Of a DNA stretch of 64,000 bases, positions 1 to 10,560 are shown in pieces. Positions within the stretch are counted from its first letter, which is position 1, and each line of letters starts with the position of its first letter. The position numbers and the translations under genes were made by a program. Below the pieces are notes generated by a model. That model was not told the DNA's origin, searched no databases, and saw only the letters and a list, made by a program, of their open reading frames with translations. The stretch is from Tenebrio molitor (lineage: Eukaryota > Arthropoda > Insecta > Coleoptera > Tenebrionidae). The stretch is taken from the NCBI RefSeq assembly GCF_963966145.1, contig NC_091049.1, forward strand, positions 23,064,001 to 23,128,000, written 5' to 3'.

Positions 1-690
1 TGTTCTGAGAAGTTTTATTAAGCGGGATGTTCTTGACAAAACAAAATTTAATTTAATTCAAGTAGATTTACCGCATAATTTCAAACCTTTGGAATCACAT
101 TATTGTGGTGCAAAAGTTGAAATTTTTATGAATGAGCAATTAGAAAAACGTGCAATAACACAAAACCAAATCACTAATTTAAAAAAACATATTGTGTACA
201 AGTAAAAAAGAGGTTTCATTTTGAAGATCCAGATTTAAAATTTGCGTCATATTTTGCACCATCAACATTAAAATCTAAGAAAGCAAATTCTATCTCAGTT
301 TATTTCGTTATTTCCTCATATTGTGGAGGTTGATATTGAAGCAGCAAATACCGAACATCAAAATTTAGTAGATATGGATTTATCTAGTTTCGACAATAAT
401 ATAGAATCATTTTGGAAAAAGGTGTCGTTAATGAAAAATGACTTAAATGAACCACTATTTCCTCAACTTATAACAATTGTAAAAATAATTTTAATTTTGC
501 CTCATTCATCCTCAGCTGAAGAAAGAGGATTCTCTGAGTATTCCCTAATTAAAACAAAGTTGAGAAACAGGTTGAATGTTGAAACCTGTGCAGCAATTGC
601 CAAAGATGCTCTAAAAGCTGGAACATGGGAACCTCCTAATAATGTTTTACGATACAACAATCGTGCAATAGAAGAAATTAATGTTAATTG
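1..690 (+). pseudogene. hAT transposase, C-terminal half (decayed)
   Basis: The region translates in shifting frames to the C-terminal half of an hAT-superfamily DNA transposase. Around 60-160 a stretch reads like the segment before the catalytic end (HNFKPLESHYCGAKVE). After a stop near 200 the frame changes, and 323-691 encodes 122 residues ending in an hAT dimerisation (hATC) domain. Its hallmark LPHSSSAEERGFSEY is followed by LIKTKLRNRL. In the family this domain dimerises the transposase, which cuts and pastes DNA with an 8-bp target duplication. The N-terminal part lies outside the window or is lost. At least two frame changes and stops make it non-functional. Other hAT fragments occur at 3139, 7469, 7996, 11838, 13210 and 19758, and at least some are different subfamilies. 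Confidence 0.8.
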
Positions 691-985
691 AATAATAATG
701 CTCTCTCGTTTTTTCTAATTTTAATTTTTGTTCTTTATTTTATAGCCAATTATTATTAATTATGTTACCAAAACGTTTATTTTAGAATATTTTTAATATT
801 AATTTAATTATATTATATTAAACCTCTGTTGTATTTGAATATTGTTTATTTTACAGTATATACCTATTTTATAGTTCATTTTAAATTTCCCACTAATTTT
901 ACTTCATACTGGTGATTATTGGCAGTACATTAGCAACACTGATTACAGTACAGAAACCAAAAAGCTTGGAACAACACTGCTTCTG

Positions 986-1640
986 TTTGGTTTTTCGAAA
1001 CGAACACACCGTGCGAAGAGCGAGCCATATTCCAAAATTTGTAAGTTAAATCTGAATCAATTACACTACCGTCCCGAGTAGATATTTTGTGTCTCCGTGA
1101 GGAATCCGACGTTTTAATCCACCCCGGGTAATTTATCCCACGTTCGTTGTCTTTTTTTTTGAGACCAGGACCACGTGGTATGTTGTAGATATCATTTTGT
1201 TGCATGCTGTTTTTGCGAGAAGCGCCCATTTGTTAATTTTAAGCGTTATCCCTTAAGTTTCTCCCGGAAGAGGTAATTTTCAGGACATCCGTTAATTTCG
1301 AAAATTAGTAGCCGTCGTCCGAATCACGTGCGTCCATTTTGTTTTTCTTTCGCTAACATTTTCTAATGGCACTTGATCCGCCATTTTTCGTTTAGCATTG
1401 CCAGCGATTATCGTATTCGTTATTTATGCTGCTTACTTATATTCATGACATTTAAAGCGTTTTTTAATCATTGTTTAATGTTGCGCTTTGTTTTGTTGAA
1501 CTTGATCATTGTTTAATGTTGCGCTTTGTTTTGTTGAATTTCTACAAACGTCGCTGATCTCAAGACGATTGAGATTATTCTTCTGCGTACCCTCGCGGCC
1601 GAGAGTTTGTTACCTCCAGCTCGTCAGCTCCTGCAAAAAC
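986..1640. repeat. Dispersed repeat R1, copy 1
   Basis: About 650 bp whose sequence recurs, closely similar, at 4431-4980 and 6889-6990. Shared landmarks are cgagccatattc, ccgtcccgagtagatatt, ccgggtaattt and ccctcgcggccgagagttt. Near 1465-1540 a ~37-bp unit (cattgtttaatgttgcg...) is repeated twice in tandem, and more copies of the unit occur in copy 2. It has no long ORF (930-1229 minus is not protein-like). It could be a solo LTR, a retroelement untranslated region or a non-autonomous DNA element, as I could not define termini. Confidence 0.7.
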
Positions 1641-1779
1641 CGCGATACGTATCCTTTGTTGGTGAAGGTGATTCCAGCGTACACATAAAAACTTTGGAAA
1701 GTGTTCCACATTCCCGATCAATAAAAAAAATGAGTGTGCGAATCAAGTAACCAAAAATTTAACAAAACACTTATTTAAT

Positions 1780-2187
1780 TTGGCAAAAGAATCGAATGCT
1801 AACAAATCACTGTTAACCAATGCCAAAATTTGTCCAACTGAGAAAACTGTTGGGAAAGTTATATCTTGGCACGCCATCGCCAGTCAAAACGATTATTCTC
1901 CAACGATTTTAAAAAACGACATCCTAAATGTTTATGAGGACCACTCTCGGTGCAACACTTTTTATTGCTTAAAAGTAGGAACAGTCGGTTTAAGCGCATG
2001 TTATAAAAATTATTCTACACAAGCAAAAGTTTGTTTGTCACAAATATTTGGTGGAGTTACTGCAAAATGTGAAAGTTTCATTCTAAATGCAACAAGTAAT
2101 AGGGCAAAAATGTTCATGCATCAGATTGCTAAATTTAATAGGACCAAAGCAACTTCTTCGATGGAAGAAAGAATAGCTTTAACATAA
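1780..2187 (+). pseudogene. Unrecognised ORF, probably decayed transposon coding DNA
   Basis: An open stretch of 135 codons that I do not recognise. The predicted product is basic and Cys-containing without an obvious domain. The text continues in other frames before and after (it opens upstream from a lysine-rich region near 1725), which suggests an eroded longer ORF. It lies between repeat R1 and a clear DDE transposase remnant at 2281-2778 on the same strand. It may be part of the same dead element or of another one. Confidence 0.3.
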
Positions 2188-2280
2188 GATTGGCCTATCA
2201 GTTTTAGACCCTAGTGGTTTTTAAAAATCTGTAAACAAAAAAAAAAACCTGGCCAACGACTGAAAAGGCTAGTAAAAAAT

Positions 2281-2778
2281 CGCACCATGCGAAGTATAAA
2301 TCGCCTAGGAGAAACATTGCCTCCGCCCTTTCGTTTTGGAAGAAATACCTCTAAAAAAATCAAGGATTTTTTTTGGCGTAAATGTCAAAATAAAAGAAAA
2401 GTTCTTATGGAACAACCAGAAATCATGGAGTGGAGGCTTAAATACTTACATGCACTGAAAAGATATCAGGAAGAAAACAAATTAATAATATATTTAGACA
2501 AAAAATTTGGGGAATTGCCGAAAGTTTTTATCCAAAACACATAAGAAAATGCAGTGAACATGTGGAAAAAGGCGTTGGAACACGTAACACCAAATATATA
2601 GCAAAACACCAGAGAACACACGAATAGAATTATTCACGAGTGGTTGCAACGCGAATTAATTTTTGATAGAGAAGAAATTGCCCCACTAATCATTAATTTA
2701 CTGATGACCCTGAAGATAGCAGTCTCACTGACGATGACAATGCTGAAGGAAATGATTTAGGTGTTACCCCTTTATGAT
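2281..2778 (+). pseudogene. Tc1/IS630-like DDE transposase remnant
   Basis: The 2287-2544 ORF contains a helix-turn-helix-like block, then MEQPEIMEWRLKYLHALKRY, then an IIYLDKKF segment. In insect IS630/Tc1-like proteins this last position is the first catalytic Asp (usually YLDET). After the stop, the tail is recognisable in another frame: a HV-type helix (NMWKKALEHV) and an acidic end (DDPEDSSLTDDDNAEGND), as in complete family members that finish with Glu/Asp/Ser-rich tails. Most of the catalytic domain between these parts is deleted. A dead internally deleted copy. Confidence 0.6.
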
Positions 2779-3138
2779 AATTGTAATACATAAATAAAAT
2801 AAATTAAATAAAAACTCTGCAAAACTTTGATTTATTTGAGAATAGTTAATAAAATTTTGGTGGGCGGTTAATTTTGCCTCTGAGTGTAGATAACGATATT
2901 TATTAATATTTATGAAAACATCTGATGGCCAAGTTGGTGTTTTATAAGTTGCATAACTATTAAAAGTGGTATCGTTTTAAACGGCAGGTTTAAACGCAGT
3001 GAACTATGACGTCATACTTTCAATGATGACGTAAGGGAACTGAGTCGTGATCTCTAGTATACGCTTAAAGTGAATCTTCAATTGTAAGAACTTTTTTAAA
3101 TTTGCATAATTTGTTTTTAATTATTACTATGTTGATAG
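2779..3138. other. No gene seen
   Basis: AT-rich spacer between the DDE remnant and an hAT N-terminus. No convincing ORF, inverted repeat or RNA gene. Contains a short GC-balanced stretch (tgacgtcatactttcaatgatgacgtaag, an imperfect palindrome of tgacgtca type) near 3008. Confidence 0.4.
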
Positions 3139-3780
3139 ATGTCCAAGCAATATGAACAAAAGTTTAGACCAGCGTGGTTAAAGGATCCCCTTTTAAAACA
3201 ATGGCTTACAACTGCTGAAAGTACATCAGGTATTGTGGCTAAATGTAAATTTTGTGGATCACGACTCACAAGTCGGTACGCAGACTTAAAAAATCATACG
3301 AACTTTAAAAAACACAAATCTAATGCAAATTTATTTTTGGGGCCATCTCCACAAACTACCCTTTCATTTGCGGGATTTAGTTCTGAGATAACAAAAACCA
3401 AAAAAGCTGAATGTCGATTAGCTTTATTTATTGCACAGCATACAGCTATTAATTTCACTGACCATTTAATTGATGTATGTAAGACTAGTTTTGTTAAAGA
3501 TGCACACAACAAATGTAAATGCATAGAACAAAATGTTCTAATATAATCAAAAATGTTCTGGTCCCTTATTTTGTAGAAGACCTCAAAGCAGATTTAGGAA
3601 ACAATAAATTTAGATGAATCAACAAATATTTCCACACAAAAATATCTTGGAATAGTTATTATATATTACAGTCAGAAACAAAACAGAAACAAAATTAATT
3701 GGAAGTACAGCTGATGACATAGTGGACGCCATAAAAAAAACCTTAAATACGTATAATTTAAATTTAAAATGTGCAATCAG
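3139..3780 (+). pseudogene. hAT transposase N-terminus with BED-like zinc finger (decayed)
   Basis: 3139-3546 encodes 135 residues beginning MSKQYEQKFRPAWLKD. A zinc-finger-like CKFCGSRL...HTNFKKH follows (Cys-x2-Cys, His-x4/5-His), the DNA-binding module typical of hAT transposases, then a conserved FIAQHTAINFTDHL block. Past the stop the text continues in other frames: an NVLVPYFVEDLKADL-like helix, a weak TNISTQKYLGIVI motif, and DIVDAIKKTLNTYNLNLK, matching the start of the hAT RNase-H-like core. Catalytic and dimerisation parts are missing. Truncated and frameshifted. Confidence 0.7.
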
Positions 3781-4039
3781 CCCAAGTTATTTTGAATGCT
3801 TTAAGAAATCCAATTTTTAAACTGTTTTCAATTTTTAACATATAATTTAGAGATAATTAATAAATTAAATTTAGAGTTTGTAGTGACCCAGTTTAAAGTT
3901 TTAAATTTAAATTTCCGGTACAGCCACAATAGCGCGCCAAATGTACTAGCGGCTAGACTAGGAACTAAGGGATGGGGTTGGCAATCCTGGAGAGTTGGCA
4001 ACTCTGCGAGCGGAAATATAGCGGGAGGGAAGCGGGGTA

Positions 4040-4416
4040 GAGTGCATTTCAACGAGAGGTACACAGGCGTGGCTACCGAGATGCGCCAGATGTAGGGGAA
4101 GGGCGACCCAAAATCGAGTGCATTGGCGTAGTCCAGTTTTATTTTTGTTTTTACTTTCACAACACCGAAAATATCAGATTTTCACAACCGGGATTGGAAA
4201 TCAAGTTGTATGACATAAAAGAGAAGACGGTGAAGAACAATAACCTGGCTGTGATTTGCGACAAAATGGCGAAAAATCAGTTATTGAAATGAAATTAGAA
4301 AATTCCCTGGAAAGTACAAACTAACGCCGCTACTGTCTAGGTAAGCCACGCCACCGTAGACCGAAACAGATTTCTGGGCAAGTTTATAGACGTGTACCTC
4401 TCGTTGAAACGCACTC
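4040..4416. repeat. Inverted-repeat element (foldback), ends gagtgcatttcaacgag / ctcgttgaaacgcactc
   Basis: 4040-4064 and 4392-4416 are inverted repeats of 25 bp with one mismatch, with another shared word (ggcgtggct / agccacgcc) just inside. No ORF. Size and form fit a MITE. Target duplications were not identified. Confidence 0.6.
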
Positions 4417-4430
4417 TAGGTCACTTTAGT

Positions 4431-4985
4431 TTAGTTTTTCGAAACGCGTGCGATGAGCGAGCCATATTCTCAAAATTTGTAAGTTAAATCTGAATCAATT
4501 ACACACCGTCCCGAGTAGATATTTTGGGTCCCCGTGAGGAATCCAACGTTTTAATTCACCCCGGGTAATTTGTCCCACGTTCGTTCTCTTTTGTGTTTTT
4601 TTTTGGGACCAGGACCACGTGGCAAGGGTATGTTGTAGATTTCATTTTGTGGCATGCTGTTTCTTTAAGAAGCGCCCATTTGTTAATTTTAAGCGTTATC
4701 CCTTAGTTTCCCCCGAGAGATTCATTTTTTGGCAATCTGTTAATTTCGAAAATTAGTAGCCGTCGTCCTAACCGCGTGCGTCCATTTTGTTTTTCTTTCA
4801 CTAACATTTTCTAACGGCACTCGACCCGCTATATTTTTGTTTAGTATTGCCAGCGAGTATTGTATTCCATTTAAAGAGTTTTTATTTTATCGTTATTTAA
4901 CTTCGCGTTTTGTTCTCTTTTATTTCCCCATTGTTTAATGTTGCGTTTTGTTTTGCTTATGTTATCACTAGTAATATCCCGAATG
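4431..4985. repeat. Dispersed repeat R1, copy 2 (left part)
   Basis: Closely matches 986-1500 (same landmarks cgagccatattc, ccgtcccgagtagatatt, ccgggtaattt). This copy is interrupted: its right-hand end reappears at 6889-6990. Palindromic insertions at about 4985-5220 and the TTAA element at 5366-6516 lie between. Confidence 0.7.
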
Positions 4986-5220
4986 CATGTCAAATTATCG
5001 ACAATTTGACATGCACGAGAGGATATTTTGGCAGACTATTTCCTGAGAAAAATTTACATGATAAGTAAGTACAAATAAACGTAATTCTGTGTTTAAAAAT
5101 TGGTTATTCTTTAAATTTTTATGTTCGAAAATTTGGCACTAGTGCAAATTATCGATAATTGCACTAGTGCAAGTATTATCGCTGTAATTCGATCGCTATT
5201 GGCTAAAATTCAAATATTCG
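4985..5220. repeat. Pair of short palindromes
   Basis: Two hairpin-forming sequences about 140 bp apart: gcatgtcaaattatcgac/caatttgacatgc near 4984-5015, and gcactagtgcaaattatcg/ataattgcactagtgc near 5136-5171. Each has a different stem around the shared core aattatcgA. They sit within the interrupted R1 copy. Confidence 0.5.
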
Positions 5221-5365
5221 AGCTTTTTGATTGGCTTAAATTTTTCGAAGGAAATAGTCATTGTTTAATGTTGCGTTTTGTTTTGCTTATTCTATCATTG
5301 TTTAATGTTGCGCTTTGTTTTGCTGGATTTTCTCATCGTTTAATGTGACGCTTTGTTCGATAGAA

Positions 5366-6516
5366 TTAAGGATGAACTGGAGTAACAATCTCAGCAAAAA
5401 GGGGCGGAATTCTTATAATGCTATGAAACGTTTATTACGAGAAATCAATATTTGAAATAGTTATTTTTATATTAAGTGCGCGAAGAGTGTTTTTTGTGCA
5501 TGAAAAGGTCTTTTACGCCGAGACGAAGGTCGAGGCAGTATAAGCCTTTGAATGCACAAAAACATCTTCGCGCACGAAATATAAACAATATTTTTTCTAT
5601 AATTGATTCAAAAAATTGAAATAAAAAATTCAAATTTTTGAAGGAACTCTGAAGTTTCAATGCAGTGACCATGTTGCTAGGTAACTAATAAAAAAAACAG
5701 TGCGTGAAGTGAAAAACAGAAATAGTCGTATGCGTGAAATTGCATTTCACACACTGTTTTGTATGGTTTCTATGGTTTCGATCTTACTAACAATGCAAAA
5801 AAAAATACACGTAAAAAAATGACCCACTTCATGCACGGATAACTATGCGTGAATTTTAATTTTTTGAATCAATTGTAGAAAAAAATAGTTTTTAATTTTT
5901 GGAAACGAATTGTAATGAGTTGCAAGTAAATTTTGTGTTTATTTTCTTGATATTTAGATAATTACTTAGATGTGATTTTACAATCTTTTGACTAAGACTG
6001 TACGTGAAAGTAAACAAAAGCACACTGAATTTCAATTTTCATTGATTTCTGTTAAATTTCTTAACGTAACTGCAGTAAAACGTGCGATATGAGTGTAATG
6101 TTGCATACCGACGTCAATTATATGCATTTTGTTCACTTTTATTGAAATTAAAACAGATACATAACCTCAAAAACCGTGTTTTTCCACATGTAATTAGCGA
6201 TTACAAGGAAAATCCTCGAACAACTTTTTTTGTAAATTCATTCGAAAATTCTACGACATCGATACTTTGTGTGAAAAATTTAAGAAAAATTACCCTTTTT
6301 GAAATATGTTTTTTTATCAATTTTTATGCGACCATTGCTCCATTTCTCATAAGAACACGTGTAAAATATCCCGAAACTTTAAAAGGTAATAACTTTAAAA
6401 TTCCTCGACCAAATTTTTTTAAATTTGGCACAGTACTTTAGAATGGATGAAAGGACTATTGTACCAATTTTAAGCAAATTTCGCCATTTTTCAATGTTAC
6501 TCCAGTTCATCCTTAA
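5366..6516. mobile_element. Non-autonomous TTAA-flanked element with 22-bp perfect terminal inverted repeats
   Basis: 5366-5387 (ttaaggatgaactggagtaa...) is the exact reverse complement of 6495-6516. Each repeat begins with TTAA, the piggyBac-type target site, so the element proper may be 5370-6512 with a TTAA duplication. No transposase ORF is present. ORF-like stretches at 5472 and 6082 look random. A strong hairpin occupies 5478-5583, and a second inverted pair (ttcaaaaaattgaa near 5608, ttttttgaatcaatt near 5861) lies inside. Inserted into repeat R1. Confidence 0.75.
5478..5583. repeat. Hairpin with purine-rich GCGA/CGAG loop
   Basis: Stem gtgcgcgaagagtgttt...gtgcat pairs with atgcacaaaaacatcttcgcgcac. 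The loop contains gccgagacgaaggtcgaggc. One of several hairpins in the window with unrelated stems but similar loops. Confidence 0.5.
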
Positions 6517-7050
6517 ACTCGGTTTTTTTTTTTCTTCGTGTTGTTGCTAGATTGCGGAAAAGTTAAAGTAAAATGTTGTAAGTGCGTCCCTATGGGAGCT
6601 AGGTGACAATCAGGAAGTCGTGGGGTTGTGTAGTAAATTTCTGTGGAAGCTACGGTTGTTTAGAGCCGTTAGCGGGGGCGGACCTTAGTCTTTGCGGAAG
6701 CGGCGTCGGGATGTTTTCGTGAAGCTTCCGTCGACGGTTATAGAGACTTCGGGGTTTTGTCGGGAAACGGTTGGTCGGGGATGGCGGACCTAAATCTTTG
6801 CGGCTGCGGTCTAGGAAAGCTAATCGTACGATCCCGAGACGCTCTGTCACTCTTGCTTCGTCGGCGAAATAATCTGACGTTCATTAATACCCCGAATATC
6901 TATAAACGTCGCTTGATTTCAAGATGATTCAGATTATTCTTCTGAGTCCCCTCGCGGCCGAGAGTTTCTTACCTCCAGCTCTAAACTCCCGTTGGCGTAC
7001 CTTGATCGCGTAGTTCCAAATGAAACATTGTTTTTGCCATTAATCGAATT
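6517..7050. repeat. Right-hand part of repeat R1 copy 2 and unassigned CG-richer DNA
   Basis: 6889-6990 matches 1541-1625 (ctataaacgtcgc..., ccctcgcggccgagagttt). 6540-6885 is CG-richer than its surroundings and has no convincing ORF. It is absent between the corresponding points of copy 1. Confidence 0.5.
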
Positions 7051-7468
7051 GTAAAATATGAGTAATACCTGGGATACGGTTTTTGAAGAGGGTTTTTCAT
7101 CCGTCCCTGCCTGTAATAACTATATTATAATTTGTTGCCTTGTTTTGCAAGCTTTAATCTGTCATTTTGTCTGTCATGTACCAGTTTTCTGTTATTTTAA
7201 ATATTGTTGCATTCATCTTGTCGTTTATCTTTGTGATGTACTCAACTAGTTAATTTCTTGTACTTCGTTAAACTTAGTTTCTGTCTTTTTGGATTCGTTT
7301 CATTTTTTTTTTATCAAAGTTATTACAGGCATTTTTAATAAAAGGTATTTTGCGTCCCTCACATGTGTGTTTTATTTGCGGCACTCTTCCAACTGAAACC
7401 CTCATCGTTTGCATTCCGAACCTTTTTTCCGCCAAAAGAAAGACACAACGTAGGGCTCCTCCGATTCG

Positions 7469-7915
7469 ATGACGATCACAACCACATTTGTTACCGTTTT
7501 GCGCAGGTTCGAATATTTGGCGGGAAAAGTAATGTATTCAGATCATTACAAGTTCCAGTCAGAATACCCTAAAATACATGTACTTTTGGGTAGAATACGG
7601 AGTTTATATACATTATTATTAAAGTCATTTAAAAAAAAACAGCATGATAATTTAAATGACGTCATTGTTGGCAATTCTCATAATTATTTACCATTAGAAC
7701 AAATTTGTTGCGGAGCTAAAGTTGAAGCACTTTTAAAAAGAGGTAATACTCTTAAAAGTGGAGTTAAAAATTTTAAAATCAGGGTTTTAGATTTTTACGT
7801 TGAATTAGCAAAGCAAATAAAACAGCGCTTTAATTTCAATGACCCTATACTCAAATTCGCAAGTAATTTCGATCCAAAAATAGTTATGTCAGGAGCTACA
7901 GTAGTATATTATTAT
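7469..7915 (+). pseudogene. hAT transposase fragment (middle/C-terminal)
   Basis: 149 codons read as the hAT segment that precedes the dimerisation domain: YPKIHVLLGRIRSLYTLL, then NYLPLEQICCGAKVEALLKR, then FYVELAKQIKQRFNFNDP. The same block appears, more decayed, at 60-240 and partly at 13270-13400. The frame stops at a sharp junction near 7900, where a low-complexity sequence with tttaaagcacgacgagcg begins. Neither an N-terminus nor the hATC end is attached, so this is a fragment. Confidence 0.65.
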
Positions 7916-7957
7916 ACGAGTTTAACAAGACGTTGTATTATCACATGAGTGTGTTTA

Positions 7958-7990
7958 AAGCACGACGAGCGTAGCGAGAAATTTCAATTT
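7958..7990. repeat. Half-hairpin with gacgagcgtagcgag motif, possible transposon end
   Basis: tttaaagcacgacgagcgtagcgag resembles the inverse of 11776-11802 (ctcgtcgcgcgtgctttaaag). Just outside, tagtatattattatacgag near 7901 resembles the inverse of 11822-11842. This suggests 7901-11842 may be bounded by degenerate terminal repeats of the Harbinger copy inside it. Confidence 0.3.
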
Positions 7991-7995
7991 TTCTC

Positions 7996-8596
7996 TTGAA
8001 TTTAAAATTACTTAAATCCAAATTTAATATTAGATTTCAAATGGATTATGAAAGTTCTTCATCTGGTGCTGATAGCAACCAAGCTGGACCATCTTCAGCA
8101 CCTCCCAAAAAAGTGAAAAAGAAGTACGTTCAACATTTTAAAGAATCCTGGAAATTGAACAGGCAATGGCTAGTTGAAAGTCGCCTTGGAACACAACATT
8201 TTTTCTGCAAATTGTGTAAGAAAAATTATACAGCAGAACTGTCCGAAATTGTAAAACATGAAAAGACGGAAGCACACAAGAAGAGGATGAGGGCTATTCA
8301 AAATCAACAGACCATTTTCCAGGCAACGGAACGGAAAATTACCGAGAAAAAGATGGTCCCAGAAAGTGAGATCAGAATTAGCGCATTTATTGCGGAACAT
8401 AATTTACCTTTTTGCGCGTCAGATCACTTACCAGAGCTTATCACAAAAATTTATCCTGATTCAAAAATAGCGGCACAATTAAATTGTGGCAGAACAAAAT
8501 GTACAAACATAATTAAAAATGTAACAGGTGAAGTTGAAAAAGATCATTTACTTGTGAAAACGAACGAGTCTAAATTTTCTCTAATTTATAATATCT
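7996..8596 (+). pseudogene. hAT transposase N-terminus with BED-like zinc finger (truncated)
   Basis: Begins MNLKLLKSKFNIRFQMDYES (the later Met at residue 16 is the likelier start) and has a Ser-rich leader. A zinc finger FFCKLCKKNY...HEKTEAHKKR (Cys-x2-Cys/His-x5-His) follows. Next comes the family's FIAEHNLPFCASDHLPELI block and ESKFSLI at the edge of the RNase-H-like core. The frame is open for 211 codons, but the last ~14 belong to an inserted MITE starting at about 8597. The catalytic domain is cut away. Closest relative in the window is 3139-3546. Confidence 0.75.
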
Positions 8597-8640
8597 GTTC
8601 ACGTTGGAATGAACATCAGTGGTGCAAATGACCTGACCTG
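8597..8640. repeat. Truncated copy of MITE family M1
   Basis: ctgttcacgttggaatgaac followed by atcagtggtgcaaatgacc matches the left end of the complete copies at 53262-53582 and 59457-59575. No right end is found nearby. Confidence 0.7.
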
Positions 8641-9360
8641 TTACTATGACAACCGAATGCGGGACGGGAAACAAGGCTTTTTTTATTCACTCGGGGTTTG
8701 ATCTCCAAAGTAGCCGGAGGTACGTTCAGTACTTCCAGCAGCCATTTTGTGACCACGTGCTTTACATTTACAAGGTAGATTATTTCTCTAATTCTTGTAC
8801 TTTATTTGTAGTCGTGATTTAATTAGTCAAACAGCACTTAGTCCTTTATCGTTCTAAAGTAAAGATTATATTATTTTCTTTGAGTATCTGATGACCACGT
8901 GACTCTTTAGAATCTTGTATTAATTTCTTTATCGCGAAGTATGTGATCTTCTTGCATTTACCGATTGGGAAAACGGGCTCTCGTCAAGGGGAACTAGTAT
9001 ACAATCATTATAAAACATTTCCATTCATTATTTATGTCTTGGAGTCTCGAGTTCGGGAAACTACCGCCAGTGTCCGTCGCACTCAATTAGCTGTGGTCCG
9101 GCGTAAGAGCACAAGATTAGCCTCGTCACCCCCAAGGGGGCCAGCGACCAGACTAGGCCAGCTGACACGTGAAGAGAGGTACCCTTTGGCCCTGTTAGAA
9201 CCTTTTTTCCTTTTATTTTCGACCACCGGAGTAGACCAGGATGATCTATGAGATTCCAGGGCATCGCGTCGGGTTCAATTTAATTGGGGAAACAAGTCAA
9301 ATCTAAATCGGATCACATAGTTCGCATCGCAAACTCGTATAATGCTGTCCGCGTCATAAA
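8641..9360. other. No gene seen
   Basis: Unassigned DNA. 9055-9270 is CG-richer and is open in frame on both strands (about 102 and 67 codons), but neither translation resembles a protein I know. It may be a decayed retroelement end. Confidence 0.4.
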
Positions 9361-9368
9361 CTCCTATA

Positions 9369-10127
9369 CAGTAGAGTCGCGATAAGGTGAACACCCTATA
9401 AGGTGAACACCTCGGTAAGGTGAACACTCAAAATTTTCTACAGAGAATTCTATAAGGTGAACAACTGAAACCTCGATAAGGTGAACAAAACAAACACTTT
9501 TTTATTACACATAATGCTATTGTATTTTTATATTTTCCAAAAGTTTCTTGTACCGTTTTTTGTAATTTTAAGTTACTGCGCCTCACCTTCTTAGATTTCT
9601 GCAAGTCTGCATATGTTCATTTCAATTCAGATTTTTGTGGCATTAGACGTAGTCTTGTAGTGTTTTTAAAATTTGATAAAGGGTCTAGCGTGACTGCACT
9701 TTTTCGCTATTAAGGTGTTACTAATTCTACAGTTTGTGTCTCTCAAAAATTAATTCTCGGGTATAATGAAAAACGAGTAAAAAAAGAACTTTCAAAAATG
9801 GAGGCAGCATTATAGGCATGGTTTTTGAAAATGCGATGTAAGTATTTGCTAGTTCCGGTGCAATGAAAAATCAAAGCCAACATATTTAATGGTATTTTAA
9901 AGGAAAACAGAAATTTTAATAACAGCCAAGGATGGCTTCACAACTTGCAGTCTACTCGAACTAAAACTAAATGAACGCATTACTTTGAAGGCCAATAAAT
10001 CAAAAGTGTTAAATAAAGAGTTACACGATCATATTTTGCCTTATTTTTTTGACCTTGATAAGGTGAACAAACTCGATAAGGTGAAAAGGGTCTGCCTGAA
10101 TTAGTTCACCTTATCGCGACTCTACTG
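9369..10127 (+). mobile_element. pogo/Tigger-type element, internally deleted
   Basis: 9369-9392 (cagtagagtcgcgataagg...) and 10104-10127 are perfect 24-bp inverted repeats flanked by TA on both sides, with the CAGTAGAGTC start typical of pogo/Tigger elements. The word cgataaggtgaac recurs several times next to both ends, as subterminal repeats. Between about 9795 and 9990 a decayed CENP-B-type DNA-binding segment is readable in shifting frames (MEAAL...AWFLKMR, then FNGILKENRNFNNSQGWLHN). No DDE domain remains, so it is non-autonomous. Confidence 0.85.
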
Positions 10128-10560
10128 TATTTACCCAACTCAGTCATTTATTCATGAGTCAGATCGCAATTCGTGGACCGCGAGTCAAATCTCATTGGGT
10201 CAAATTTGCACCAACTTCTGTTATTAAAGTCATTTATTTATTTGTATCATTTGTTGGGACCAAACGCCACCACACTCGATTATTTGTTAAATAAAATTTA
10301 AGTGAAGTGTGCTCAATCGTTTTAATTCTATTTTTGAAAAACCTTCCGAAGGTACGGCCTCTCGTTAGAACCTAATTACTTATACAAAATGAAAAATAAA
10401 ACACAACGTAGGATCCATAAATATTTCTTTTCTCATTATTTTTGTTTCGTAATTTTCCGCAAAAATTTCATCCGAGGGAATGCGGCAACCAACAATACAC
10501 CAAATGAGGAAAAAAATCATCGAGGAAAAATCAAGGAAGTCGAAATGTTAAAATATAAAT
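10128..10560. other. No gene seen
   Basis: Spacer between the pogo element and the Harbinger transposase. An ORF at 10389-10592 has no recognisable features. Confidence 0.4.

Noticed and set aside
930..1229. 99-codon ORF on minus
   Set aside because: Falls within dispersed repeat R1, whose second copy (4431) does not keep the frame; composition is not protein-like.
5472..5672. 66-codon minus ORF
   Set aside because: Lies in a hairpin of the TTAA element; no protein character.
9061..9264. Overlapping ORFs on both strands at 8943-9264
   Set aside because: Explained by locally higher GC and few stops; no domain or conserved motif.
9270..9300. gggttcaattta considered as a tRNA/SINE B-box
   Set aside because: No matching A-box or cloverleaf can be drawn upstream.
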